Part shown: positions 8,044 through 16,379 of the stretch, piece after piece
Layout: each line of letters opens with the position of its first letter
How positions within the stretch are numbered: the stretch's first letter is position 1
Source of the DNA: Gottfriedia sp049568075
GTDB lineage: Bacteria > Bacillota > Bacilli > Bacillales > Bacillaceae_G
Assembly: GCA_049568075.1 (NCBI GenBank)
Contig: CP144911.1
Length of the DNA stretch: 64,000 nucleotides
Strand: one strand, 5' to 3'
Notes under the pieces: generated by a model
Databases searched by the model: none
Told to the model about the DNA's origin: nothing
The model's input: the letters and a program-made list of their open reading frames with translations, nothing else
Made by a program: the position numbers and the translations under genes

Positions 8044-9279
8044 TTAAGCTAGATCTTGGAAAGTTGTTTTGCTTTTTAACAGGGCATAAATCCAATGTAA
8101 TAGTTTGTTTACACAAGCAATAACTGTTACTCTAAATGGTTTTCCTTCTTCACGCTTTTTATCATAAAATTGTCGCATTCGTTTATTTCGTGGGATGATT
8201 TCGTCTGTTGTTTTGGTCTTACGATTATCACGAATTGCACACCGAACAGCCATGAATAACGCATGCCTCAATCGGCTAGAGCCACGTTTTGTAATACGGT
8301 TTCTACTGGCTGTGAATTTACCAGATTCAAAGACACTCGGGTCAACACCAGTGAAAGCCACAAGTTTTTTAGGATTATCAAATCGATCAATTTCACCAAT
8401 TTCAGAAATAATCGTTGCCGTGATTTTTTTTCCGATACCTGGAATCGATTGGATGATAGTATATTCTTCAATTTCTTTTACGAGGACATCTATCTCTGCT
8501 TTCAAATTGGATAGATGTTCTTTGTATTGAAGAACCATTTTAATATGCATTTCAAGCGAAATAATAAGACTTCTATAAAGATTAACTTGAAACGGATTTT
8601 TTTCAGCCGCAGTCATTAAAAGCTTAGCTCTTTCGTTTGCCCATTGTTTAGAACGACTAGTACACAAAGATGCGATTCGTTTAGCTAGTTGATCTTCACC
8701 TGCTTGTAACACAGCCTCAGATGAAGGAAACTCTAGTAAAGTTAAGAGCGAAACATTAGAATACAAATCTCCAAATACACCTCGATATTCAGGAAACACT
8801 TGATCTAGAATCGCTAAAAAATGTAGTTTTGCCTGAGAACTAATACCCGTTAAATGATCGTGCTGTCTCGTTAAGTTTCGTAGGTTCAGTAATTGTGCAC
8901 CACGTTTTTTATATGGCTCTAACTCTTCTTTGTAATACAGCTCGCAGAGGTGGTACGCATCGATGACATCAGTCTTTACTTTTCTTAAACTCGAGCTTTT
9001 AGCTCGATAAGAGATTAATGGATTAATAACGATATAAATATAATTTAAGTTGTCTAAGAACTGCATAACAGGTGAATGGTAATGTCCTGTCGATTCCATT
9101 ATTAATACTGGTTTTGTATTCGTTGTTTCTTCGATTTTCTGTAAGAATTGAAGTAGCTGCTCAAAGCCTTCAACCGTATGTAAAATCTTAAAACTTCTTT
9201 TAAAAGGAGTCTCCTTATCTAAAAAACCTTGAATCTGACTTTCTCCTTTTGCGACATCCAGACCAACTACTGGATTCAT
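8044..9279 (-). CDS. IS110-family transposase (DEDD/RuvC-like)
   Basis: A 411-residue IS110-type recombinase. The N-terminal RuvC-like DEDD domain shows D8 (GLDVAKG), E62 (MESTGHYH), and D104 and D107 (KTDVIDAYH). The C-terminal Transposase_20 domain has IPGIGKKITATIISEIG, then TGVDPSVFESG and TKRGSSRLRHAL, which includes the region of the catalytic serine. Length is normal and the frame is intact, so the enzyme may be active. GGAGGAGATAATT precedes the ATG. The long non-coding upstream region is where IS621-type members encode their bridge RNA. Confidence 0.95.
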   Translation of the reverse strand: MNPVVGLDVAKGESQIQGFLDKETPFKRSFKILHTVEGFEQLLQFLQKIEETTNTKPVLIMESTGHYHSPVMQFLDNLNYIYIVINPLISYRAKSSSLRKVKTDVIDAYHLCELYYKEELEPYKKRGAQLLNLRNLTRQHDHLTGISSQAKLHFLAILDQVFPEYRGVFGDLYSNVSLLTLLEFPSSEAVLQAGEDQLAKRIASLCTSRSKQWANERAKLLMTAAEKNPFQVNLYRSLIISLEMHIKMVLQYKEHLSNLKAEIDVLVKEIEEYTIIQSIPGIGKKITATIISEIGEIDRFDNPKKLVAFTGVDPSVFESGKFTASRNRITKRGSSRLRHALFMAVRCAIRDNRKTKTTDEIIPRNKRMRQFYDKKREEGKPFRVTVIACVNKLLHWIYALLKSKTTFQDLA

Positions 9280-9289
9280 AATTATCTCC

Positions 9290-9448
9290 TCCTAAATAAA
9301 TTTATCGGTTCCCCTAATACTCCCTTATAGTGTCATAGGTTCGCTTGTTATGCGGGTCCTTGTCCCAACCAGCCCAAAGCATGTTTCTATAAGTAGGGGG
9401 TGAACTGTTTAGTTGACGGGGTCTAAGCCCCACGCAAGCTTCGTTCTG
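9290..9448 (-). ncRNA. Candidate IS110 bridge (seek) RNA
   Basis: This is the non-coding left end of the IS110 element, read on the same strand as the transposase. It contains several hairpin-forming blocks, such as GGGGCTTAGACCCC and GGGCTGGTTGGGACAAGGACCC. IS110 recombinases of the IS621 type use a structured RNA from this position, with loops pairing to target and donor DNA. The position and structure suggest that role; I could not assign the guide loops. Confidence 0.5.
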
Positions 9449-9484
9449 CCCCGACTACTTTAATCATAAAACCATATAAAAAAT

Positions 9485-9512
9485 GGTCAACCAGAAATTT
9501 AACTGGTTGACC
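9485..9512 (-). terminator. 10-bp hairpin with T tract, shared with 23.0 kb
   Basis: GGTCAACCAG / CTGGTTGACC with an 8-base loop. Read on the minus strand it is followed by ATTTTTTATA, so it can stop transcription entering the IS element. A copy with paired base changes lies at 23001-23028. Confidence 0.7.
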
Positions 9513-9520
9513 TTATAATA

Positions 9521-9545
9521 CGAACGCATGCGTAAGTTCAATAAG
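9521..9545. repeat. Dispersed palindrome, right flank of IS110
   Basis: CGAACGCATGCGTAAGTTC and the following AATAAG match the right part of the palindrome family. Confidence 0.6.
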
Positions 9546-9590
9546 AGTGGATATAGAATTCCTATAATTTAACAGATTTACGCAAAATCT

Positions 9591-9627
9591 AGACCAGAAA
9601 TGTTACCAGCATTTCTGGTCTCTTTTT
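9591..9627 (+). terminator. Intrinsic terminator-like hairpin
   Basis: AGACCAGAAATG / CATTTCTGGTCT with a TTACCAG loop, followed by CTTTTTATTTTTTT. No intact gene feeds it. Confidence 0.7.
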
Positions 9628-9660
9628 ATTTTTTTCTCTGAAAATAAGCATGTTTATATC

Positions 9661-9830
9661 GAAATTCCCCCAAGTTTGATTGAAACTCTTTAACCCCAAC
9701 GGTTTTAAATCGTTAACAAACGAGTTGATGAGAAGAATCAAGAATATGTCAAACCTTGCCTGGTAATGCAATTGAAGCCTGGTAACATCCCACTTCGCGT
9801 GTGTGTAGCTATTCTATGATTATTATTATA
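9661..9830 (+). repeat. ~170-bp direct repeat, copy A (possible structured RNA)
   Basis: Shares with copy B the head GAAATTCCCCCAAGTTTGAT, the block GTTAACAAAC, a block with GATGAGAA, CAAGAATA and CTTGCCTGG, and the tail ATTCTATG. Inside it TTGC-CTG-GTAA and an outer GATG / CATC can pair. No coding potential is evident. I could not assign it to a known riboswitch or repeat class. Confidence 0.55.
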
Positions 9831-9877
9831 AAAGTTTTTTTAAAAATTATTTTTTATTATTTCTAAGTAAAAAAAGT

Positions 9878-10097
9878 GAAATTCCCCCAAGTTTGATTCA
9901 TAACACTTTACACGAAATCTATAGTCTGTTAACAAACCGGTGCTACTATCTGTACAGGGTCACCTAGAGACGGTTGTTTTCGAATTGTGTCGAAAGGATG
10001 AGAAAACCCAAGAATAGGACAAGTCTTGCCTGGCAATGCACTCGAAGACGGTATCATCTCTCTTTCTAAGTATACTTCTATTCTATGGTTATTTTTA
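9878..10097 (+). repeat. ~220-bp direct repeat, copy B
   Basis: Second copy of the element at 9661-9830, about 45 bp longer in the middle. The predicted small hairpin is TTGC-CTG-GCAA here against TTGC-CTG-GTAA in copy A, so pairing is kept, and GTCTT / AAGAC encloses it. GATGA / TCATC can form the outer stem. Together with the rest of 9546-10481 (including 10098-10481, where I see no gene or clear feature) this forms a 0.9-kb non-coding stretch. Confidence 0.55.
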
Positions 10098-10481
10098 AAA
10101 AAATAGGAGGTGGCAGCTTTAGTCCAAAGGTGGAACGGCCCTCGGTTGATCAAGTATTAGGTTCGACAGGAATAGGAAGAAACACAAAATCGAGCGGAGA
10201 ACGATTATGAAGAAATGGCGTTTGGAGTGACAGTTTGAGAATAATGTCCGGTCAATTGAATGATCAGTGAGTTGATTTGTAAAATTGGGTGGAGATCTTG
10301 TAGCAAGAGTTGTAAAAGATCAATGCTTGCGAATTTAGCTCAAAAACTGTCCATTAAGGGAGGTACAACAAAATTCGATGTTAACGTGGGCCTATGTTAA
10401 TATACGAATTTTTCCATCTAAGTAAGACTACAAAAGGCCATTTCATAATGAGTATTACAAAGAATAACAGGAGGTTTAATT

Positions 10482-13400
10482 ATGCTATTTCTTAAAAGAT
10501 TAAAAAAGCCATTTCTATCTCTTATGCTGGTGAATCTAGCCCTGACGGGTGTAGTAGGCATTACTTCGGCAGAAAGCTCTGCAGCAGGGGTAGAAAACAC
10601 TACGGAAGATCCTATCTTCAGCTTCATGTCAATATCGGACACACATAGCGATACGGGTAAAACGGTTAAAGCTGTAACGGATGCTGTTAATAATAATGCC
10701 AGTGCAATCGTTTTATCCGGGGATATAACCAATGTAGGGGATAGCGGTGAATATGACGCCATAAGAAATGCTGTCAATTCCGTAAAAGATCATCCGCCGG
10801 TGTATTATGCAATTGGAAATCATGAATATGATTGGCAGTCGGATTTTAATGTAGCGAAGAACAGATTTATACAAAAGGCAGGAATACCAGAAAATAAGGT
10901 GTATTACCACCGGGAAGTACAAGGCTATGACTTCATATTTTTGGGAAGAGATGAAAAGCCGATCAATTACTCGTATATGTCCAACGAGCAGTTAGCCTGG
11001 TTGGAAAGCACGCTTGCTGCAAATGCAGTTCCGGACAAGCCGATTTTTGTGTTTGCGCATGAGCCTATTTACCAAACCGTATCCAAGTCATATGCTTCGG
11101 ATAATTATGCTTATGCGAGTAACCCACAGGAACAGAAGCTCAAACATATCCTTGAAAAATATCCACAGGTTGTTTTGACAACGGGACATCTTCACGACGA
11201 TATTAAGATACCTGGCAACTTGTACTCTGAAAAATTCTCAGCATTAAGAGACGGTGCCGTTTTGAATAGTCAAGCTATGATTTTTGAAGTATACAAAGAC
11301 AAGGTGCATCTAAAGGGAAGGGATGTAAATACAAAAAAAACCGTATGGGAAGCTACTATAAGTATGCACCCGAATACAACCGGCATGTATGAAGCCGAGG
11401 AAAGTGTGTTTGCATATGCAACCTCTGGCGACGACATAAATCTGTCGGGCGGCAAGTATGTGAATATGAACCATGGAAGCGCATATATCGAATCGCACAA
11501 GGTTGACGGAGGAGATTCTGGCGGCAATAAAATATTGAAAATAAGGTATGCTACCGATGCTGCCAATGTTGCCAAGGGATTATATGTAAATGGAGCCAAA
11601 GTACAGACACTCAGCTTTCCGACTACCGGAGGCATGAACTCGTATAACGATTTGGCGGTACCTGTTGAGCTGAATCCGGGTCCAAATAACAAAATCGTCA
11701 TAAAAAGCGATGGCAATGCAGCGAGCGTGAATATTGATAAAATCCAAATTATGGATAGTAACAAGCCTAGAAGTATGTGGGGATTTAACGGCAATGGCAA
11801 CAACAGTATCAAGAATGGGATTAATGCAACCTTGCATGGAAGTGCTGTCTCTGATAAGACGGATAAAATGGAAGGTTCAGCTTCGCTAAGCCTGAACGGT
11901 GCTGAGGGTAATTATGCAAGTGCAGATCTTGCATCCAACAAACAGAACAATTTAACTCTATCAGCCTGGGTGAAGTGGAATGGTGAAACTTCGGAATCGC
12001 AGCAGATCTTGTCCAATGGCGATGGCCTTAGTAACGGTTATTCCATCGTACTGGATCATGAAAAGGGCGATAAGGTATCAATCGTGATCAACGGTCAGAC
12101 GATTCTGGGATCTCAGACTGCTTTGACTGCAGGACAATGGACTAATATTACTGCGGAAAGAAGAAACGGCACCTGGGAGCTTTATATCAATGGCAAGAGC
12201 ACCCCGGTAACCAATAATACAACAGATCCTTCAAAGCCTACAACGGGAACGTATATCGGTGCAGACAGTAGAGGCCAACAAAGCTTCAATGGACGTATTG
12301 ATGCAGTAAGGATTTACAATCAAGCACTGTCTACCGATCAGATCATGGCAATGGCCAACGAGACTTCTGACGTTAAGTTGCAAAGCCTCGAAATAACTAA
12401 ACTGCCAACAAAGTTAAATTACTTGCCTGGGGATTGGCTTAATATTGATGGGCTGATTGTGACAGGCACTTACAGCGATGGAACAACAAAAGTGGAGAAC
12501 GTAACGGTTGATAATATTACCGGCTTTAATAGTTCCATTCTTAATGAAGGGCAGCAAGTGACTGTGGCGCTAGGTGGAAAGACAGCCAACTTTAATGTAA
12601 ATATTTTAGATGTATTGCCTGGTTCAGCATCGGTACCAGGAAGGATAGAAGGTGTAAGCTATAATTCGAAACAGGGTATTTTACTTAAAAATCTTCCTGC
12701 TAATGATGGCGCACTCACATGGATGGTGCATCCTCTAAATAAAGGCGACTGGATGGAATATAAAGTAGATGTGAAAAGTTCGGGAACCTATCAATTAGCT
12801 TACAGGGTTGGAACAGCACCGGATAAAACGGGAGAGGTTGAATTCCTGGTAGATGGAGTACCTCAAACGAAAACTTCGTTCTCAAACACGGGTGGTTGGT
12901 ATACTTGGGGCAATAGAACTGCTGATTATGTCAAGCTGAGTGAAGGCCCACATAAAATAAGGCTGAATGTAACTGAAGCTTATTGGACTCTGCGCTGGTT
13001 TGAATTGACGAAGGTTGAAGATAAAACATTAAACAGCATCACAGTACCTGCTGACTTAACAGATGTGGCAATCGAAACAGTGAAGACAGCTGAAGCTCTT
13101 GGATTGCCTCCTAAAGTAGCCCTTGTAACCGATAGGGGAAATGTGGATGCAAGTGTGAATTGGGATGTAAATAGTGCAAGCTACGATCCAACTGCACCGA
13201 CGGCGCAGAACTTCACTGTAACAGGAAAAGTAACTCTGCCTATTGGAGTTACAAACCCGAAAAGCATTCCATTGACAACAAGCATTAGTGTATCTACAAG
13301 GGCTGCCGAACTAGTAGCCCACTGGAAGTTCGATGAAGGCTCCGGTACAACCGTCGGCGATTCTTCAGGCAACGGCAACAACGGAACTCTGGTTAACAAT

Positions 13401-13922
13401 CCGACTTGGACCGATTCGGGCAAAGGCGGAGCTCTTGCTTTTAGCGGTGGCTCAAGGGCCGAGTTCAACTCTTCGGCAACTTTGAATAAAACAGGTGACG
13501 AGTCCGTGTCGTTTTGGTTCAAGACTTCTCAGCCTGCAACCGGCACCACGAGCATTTTCCGTCAAAGTAATCGTTTCACGGCCCTCCAGTTGGCAAGCGG
13601 TCAAGCTCGCGTGGCCTATTGGCCCAACGCTTCATCCAGTTATAAAGCGCTGTATACTCCATGGACTTACAACGATAACAATTGGCATCATTATGCGGCT
13701 ACTTACGATCATTTAAATGGTCTGAAGATTTATGTCGACGGTAACTTAGTGGCAAGCAATACAACGAATCTCGGACCGCTTCCGACAGTAACGAGTAAAA
13801 TCATGATGGGAGCCAATGAAACCGGCGGTGAAGCATACAATGGATTGCTTGACGAAGTTCGTGTATTTGACCTGGCGTTGACTCAGGACGAAATAAGGCA
13901 ATTGTGTGATCAACAACCGTAA
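10482..13922 (+). CDS. Secreted metallophosphoesterase with LamG, Ig-like and CBM-like domains
   Basis: A 1146-residue exported protein. A signal peptide (about 1-35) precedes a calcineurin-like phosphoesterase domain with metal ligands in SISDTH (D53, H55), LSGDITN (D81), GNHEY (N113, H114), FAHEP (H193) and GHLHDD (H236, H238). Downstream are a first LamG/concanavalin-like domain (~430-620), a bacterial Ig-like domain (~635-710), a CBM6-like domain (~715-850), another Ig-like domain (~855-940) and a second LamG domain (~945-1146). It probably acts on an extracellular phosphoester with carbohydrate-binding help; the substrate is unknown. Codon use is visibly more GC-rich than the neighbours, especially in the last 600 bp, suggesting transfer from a Paenibacillus-like source. 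Start ATG follows ACAGGAGGTTTAATT. Confidence 0.88.
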   Translation: MLFLKRLKKPFLSLMLVNLALTGVVGITSAESSAAGVENTTEDPIFSFMSISDTHSDTGKTVKAVTDAVNNNASAIVLSGDITNVGDSGEYDAIRNAVNSVKDHPPVYYAIGNHEYDWQSDFNVAKNRFIQKAGIPENKVYYHREVQGYDFIFLGRDEKPINYSYMSNEQLAWLESTLAANAVPDKPIFVFAHEPIYQTVSKSYASDNYAYASNPQEQKLKHILEKYPQVVLTTGHLHDDIKIPGNLYSEKFSALRDGAVLNSQAMIFEVYKDKVHLKGRDVNTKKTVWEATISMHPNTTGMYEAEESVFAYATSGDDINLSGGKYVNMNHGSAYIESHKVDGGDSGGNKILKIRYATDAANVAKGLYVNGAKVQTLSFPTTGGMNSYNDLAVPVELNPGPNNKIVIKSDGNAASVNIDKIQIMDSNKPRSMWGFNGNGNNSIKNGINATLHGSAVSDKTDKMEGSASLSLNGAEGNYASADLASNKQNNLTLSAWVKWNGETSESQQILSNGDGLSNGYSIVLDHEKGDKVSIVINGQTILGSQTALTAGQWTNITAERRNGTWELYINGKSTPVTNNTTDPSKPTTGTYIGADSRGQQSFNGRIDAVRIYNQALSTDQIMAMANETSDVKLQSLEITKLPTKLNYLPGDWLNIDGLIVTGTYSDGTTKVENVTVDNITGFNSSILNEGQQVTVALGGKTANFNVNILDVLPGSASVPGRIEGVSYNSKQGILLKNLPANDGALTWMVHPLNKGDWMEYKVDVKSSGTYQLAYRVGTAPDKTGEVEFLVDGVPQTKTSFSNTGGWYTWGNRTADYVKLSEGPHKIRLNVTEAYWTLRWFELTKVEDKTLNSITVPADLTDVAIETVKTAEALGLPPKVALVTDRGNVDASVNWDVNSASYDPTAPTAQNFTVTGKVTLPIGVTNPKSIPLTTSISVSTRAAELVAHWKFDEGSGTTVGDSSGNGNNGTLVNNPTWTDSGKGGALAFSGGSRAEFNSSATLNKTGDESVSFWFKTSQPATGTTSIFRQSNRFTALQLASGQARVAYWPNASSSYKALYTPWTYNDNNWHHYAATYDHLNGLKIYVDGNLVASNTTNLGPLPTVTSKIMMGANETGGEAYNGLLDEVRVFDLALTQDEIRQLCDQQP

Positions 13923-13965
13923 AACGTAAAAATATTTTCTGAGGGTTTCAATTTACTAAAATAAA

Positions 13966-14012
13966 TACGATTCGCTCAGGGGATTAGATTTAAACTTTAA
14001 TGAAAAGAGGTC
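13966..14012 (+). repeat. 47-bp direct repeat, copy 1
   Basis: Begins TACGATTCGCTCAGGGGATT and runs into ATGAAAAGAGGTC; about 90% identical to 14061-14107. It contains its own ATG opening a 31-codon frame that ends just before the hupE-like start. Confidence 0.8.
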
Positions 14013-14040
14013 CCACGGCAAAATATTTGTTACGGGACCT
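14008..14040 (+). terminator. Hairpin between the direct repeats
   Basis: AGGTCCC / GGGACCT with a 19-base loop. The T tract is poor, so termination is uncertain. Confidence 0.45.
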
Positions 14041-14060
14041 TCAATATTTATTGACACAAT

Positions 14061-14107
14061 TACGATTCCCTCAAGGGATTAGATTTAAACTTTGATGAAA
14101 AGAGGTC
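14061..14107 (+). repeat. 47-bp direct repeat, copy 2 (carries the hupE-like start codon)
   Basis: TACGATTCCCTCAAGGGATT to ATGAAAAGAGGTC. The ATG at 14095 is the start of the next gene, so its first five codons and leader belong to the duplicated block. Confidence 0.8.
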
Positions 14108-15180
14108 TCGCTTTGAAACTACGTGCATTCCTGTCCTTGTTCATAGTCACCTTAGTATTTTGTGCGAATGCAAGCACTTCATTTGCCCATACCGACAAAA
14201 GTAGGGGTTACTCGATGTTAAACATTAAAGGGAAAACGATAGACTATGAACTTTTTCTTGATCAAACAGACATGCTGGAACAATTTGATACCAACAAGGA
14301 TAAATATCTGGAGAACGAGGAACTATCCTTGCAGAAAGAAAGAATCGAATCAGTATTACAGAAAGATCTTCGTATAGTTGTGGATACAAAGCCCTTAACG
14401 ATGGAATTGCTTTCGATGAACGTGGAAGAAAAGGCTTCCACGATGGGCGTAGTGCTTAAATTAAGGTTAACCGCTGATGAGCCGATCGAACAATTTAATC
14501 TTCATTACAATCTGTTATTTGAAAATGCGCCTCGTCATTCGAGTGTACTCTTGGTCCATTCAGGGGAATATTTCTATCAGAACATTCTTGATATCAATAA
14601 AAAAGATGTTCAGATTTTCATTGCTCAGCCTGATATTGAATCCGTTCTATGGAAATACTTTGTACTTGGAATCGAACACATTTTGACCGGGTACGATCAT
14701 TTGCTGTTTTTGGTGTCCTTAGTATTAATCGCAACTCGCTTCAAAGATGCGTTGAAAATTGTTACTGCTTTTACAATCGCCCACAGCTTTACACTGTTAT
14801 TGGTGGCGTCGGGCCGCATTCACGTTATCCCGTCCTGGGTCGAAGCCTTGATTGCCCTGACGATCTGTTATGTAGCAGTGGAAAATATGTTTGTACAAAA
14901 GGCGAAATGGCGGTGGCTATTGACGGCCTTATTTGGCCTGATTCACGGCATGGGCTTCGCCGGGGCTTTGGCCGATACGGGTCTTCCAAAGAGCAATCTG
15001 ATTGGCTCACTCCTGACGTTTAATTTAGGTGTGGAAGCGGGCCAGCTCATGTTCCTATGCCTAATACTTCCCTTCTTGCTATGGATACGTCGGTTCTCTT
15101 GGTATCGTAAAATGATGATATCAACGTCTTGCCTTATTTTTGCTCTGGCATTTTATTGGTTAATTCAAAGACTGCAATGA
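14095..15180 (+). CDS. HupE/UreJ-2 family membrane protein
   Basis: A 361-residue protein with a signal peptide (~1-32, ending SFAHT), an extracytoplasmic domain to about residue 185 and a C-terminal block of six to seven membrane helices. The helices carry the conserved family histidines: GIEHILTGYDHLLFL, TIAHSFTLLL and FGLIHGMGFAGAL. HupE/UreJ proteins are linked to nickel or other metal uptake; members of this longer subgroup are of unproven function. The ATG lies inside the direct repeat, with AAGGGATTAG too distant to be an ideal ribosome site. Codon use is somewhat richer in GC than the surrounding DNA, as in the preceding gene. No urease or hydrogenase genes are near. Confidence 0.82.
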   Translation: MKRGLALKLRAFLSLFIVTLVFCANASTSFAHTDKSRGYSMLNIKGKTIDYELFLDQTDMLEQFDTNKDKYLENEELSLQKERIESVLQKDLRIVVDTKPLTMELLSMNVEEKASTMGVVLKLRLTADEPIEQFNLHYNLLFENAPRHSSVLLVHSGEYFYQNILDINKKDVQIFIAQPDIESVLWKYFVLGIEHILTGYDHLLFLVSLVLIATRFKDALKIVTAFTIAHSFTLLLVASGRIHVIPSWVEALIALTICYVAVENMFVQKAKWRWLLTALFGLIHGMGFAGALADTGLPKSNLIGSLLTFNLGVEAGQLMFLCLILPFLLWIRRFSWYRKMMISTSCLIFALAFYWLIQRLQ

Positions 15181-15284
15181 GGCCATGATTAGTATATGGT
15201 ACATTTGGATCGATTATTTTTCTTTTATTGGTAATTGAACTGATAAAACAATTAAGAAGCTAAACTTGAAGATAAGTTCTTAAA

Positions 15285-15298
15285 GCTAACGCATGTGT
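15285..15298. repeat. Dispersed palindrome, left half split by intron
   Basis: GCTAACGCATGTGT, the 5' exon of the group II intron. Joined to the sequence from 15969 it restores the copy type found at 5296-5315. Confidence 0.85.
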
Positions 15299-15968
15299 GT
15301 GCGGCCGAGCCTAGGTCGTATCATATAGCGGGTGGGATTCCCGTCGAGTAATAACTAGCCGTTCACTCGTAGCGAGTCTTGGAGGGCTAAAGGTAACTTT
15401 AGACTTTAAGCGTAGACAGTTAGGTTGCGGGCCGAAAGCCAAATGGTTGAAGGGATTGAGCTTCAAAATGTTAGTAAAGCGAGAGGGCTGATGCCTTACG
15501 CATAGCAGAAAACAATATTTTACCTTTCGTTAAGGCAAGAATGGTAAAGCCTCTCCGGAGTCAGAGACCTTGGCACGTAACACATTGATATGATACGGCA
15601 ACTCGGGAGACCCTACCGGTCTTTTCATTTAATAGAAGAGTATGGTGTACAAGCGATAACAAGTAAGGAAACCAAATGCCGATGTAGGGAGTCGGATAGC
15701 AGCGTAGTACCTATGAAGTTGGGTAATGCTGATGGAGGAAAGGCTGCTACCAAAGTATCACCCTTAAGAAGGACACATTTACTACACACAGAGGTAGAAT
15801 AAATGGAAACAAAACTACTAAGAATAGCAGAATAAAGTCTGATAGAAATTAGCTGAGTTCTGTAAATGATAATTTGGAGGAGCCGTGTGCGTTAATAGCG
15901 CAAACACGGTTCTAGGAGGGGATGGAGTTCGATTTACCGTGAGGTAAAAAGACTCCTTTCTACTCGAC
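15299..15968 (+). mobile_element. ORF-less group II intron (670 nt)
   Basis: The 5' end is GTGCGGCCGAGCC, the GUGYG-type boundary, and the 3' end is CTACTCGAC (…AY). Domain V is at about 15881-15914, GAGCCGTGTGCG…AACACGGTTC with the catalytic AGC. Domain VI follows, with arms GGAGTT / AGACTCC and an unpaired A. In domain I, ACACAT (15580-15585) can pair as EBS1 with exon ATGTGT (15293-15298), and GTTAG (15419-15423) as EBS2 with CTAAC (15286-15290). Domain IV keeps only METKLLRIAE, a typical reverse-transcriptase/maturase start, before a stop at 15833. The intron-encoded protein is therefore deleted and splicing or mobility needs a protein from elsewhere. Removing 15299-15968 rebuilds an intact palindrome. 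Confidence 0.9.
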
Positions 15969-16192
15969 TAGTTCAATAAGAATGTATAAATAGACACGAA
16001 TATATTGAACCCAGATACAAGTATAAGTGAATAATTAAGAGGTTTTCGTTTTTCTTGCAAACCCATTATCAATAACATTACTCCTAAGAAAAATAACATA
16101 TATGGCATTACAACAAATCTATCTGTTGTTAAAGCATATACTGCTAAAACAAATGCAAATAGTCCAAAAACATTTTTGAATATTTTTAACAA
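15968..16192 (-). CDS. DUF3953-type small membrane protein
   Basis: A 74-residue protein with two to three hydrophobic helices. The blocks MPYMLFFLGVMLLIMGLQE and a C-terminal SIYTFLLN agree with the DUF3953 family of Bacillus, whose function is unknown. The start is TTG 16192, preceded by AAGGAGGTAGTTCT at ideal distance. The stop codon TAG spans the exon/intron junction of the neighbouring group II intron. Without the intron it would read TAA, so the protein is unchanged by the insertion. Confidence 0.7.
   Translation of the reverse strand: MLKIFKNVFGLFAFVLAVYALTTDRFVVMPYMLFFLGVMLLIMGLQEKRKPLNYSLILVSGFNIFVSIYTFLLN
15969..15980. repeat. Dispersed palindrome, right half split by intron
   Basis: TAGTTCAATAAG, the 3' exon of the group II intron. 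Confidence 0.85.
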
Positions 16193-16330
16193 AGAACTAC
16201 CTCCTTAATAAAAAATTTAAATGAATTCTAATTAAAATTCTACCATATTATTCCAATTTTGTGTTTTAAACTTCGCTAATTAACCTGCCAGTTTTTTCAA
16301 AAAAAAAAGCCGCATATGCGACTCTTGATC

Positions 16331-16362
16331 TTGTTCAACTAAAGCATCAGTTAGTTGCTTAA
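16331..16362. repeat. Dispersed palindrome next to truncated PBP gene
   Basis: TTCAACTAAAGCATCAGTTA with GTTGC following. It ends 18 bases before the point where the PBP coding sequence begins without its 5' part. A hairpin with poly-A on its left (16300-16325, GCCGCATATGCGAC) can terminate minus-strand transcripts. Confidence 0.65.
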
Positions 16363-16379
16363 GAGGCGCTAATTAATAG

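Larger units (their letters stand above)
7975..9450 (-). mobile_element. IS110-family insertion sequence
   Basis: The element consists of the transposase gene (9279-8044) plus a ~170-bp non-coding left end upstream of it. IS110 elements lack clear terminal inverted repeats, so the ends are approximate. The right limit is set near 9449 because from there outward the sequence is shared with 22.98-23.06 kb, which has no transposase. The left limit cannot be read from the sequence. Palindrome copies flank both sides (7.90 and 9.52 kb). IS110-type elements are known to target repetitive extragenic palindromes. Confidence 0.7.

Noticed and set aside
9661..10097. Possible known riboswitch (TPP, purine, SAM, c-di-GMP, ZTP)
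   Set aside because: None of the signature blocks of these classes is present and no gene follows at a sensible distance.
9929..10153. 74-codon minus-strand frame
   Set aside because: Runs through repeat B and has no ribosome site; probably chance.
10160..10185. TTCGACAGGAATAGG resembles the 5' end of tmRNA
   Set aside because: Only ~15 bases match; there is no acceptor stem, tag-peptide frame or tRNA-like 3' end downstream.
11270..11837. Long antisense frames within the metallophosphoesterase gene
   Set aside because: Shadows of the codon bias of the real gene on the other strand.
15590..15802. 70-codon open frame inside the group II intron
   Set aside because: It covers domains I-IV of the ribozyme, has no ribosome site and no protein similarity; the real intron ORF start is the METKLLRIAE remnant after it.
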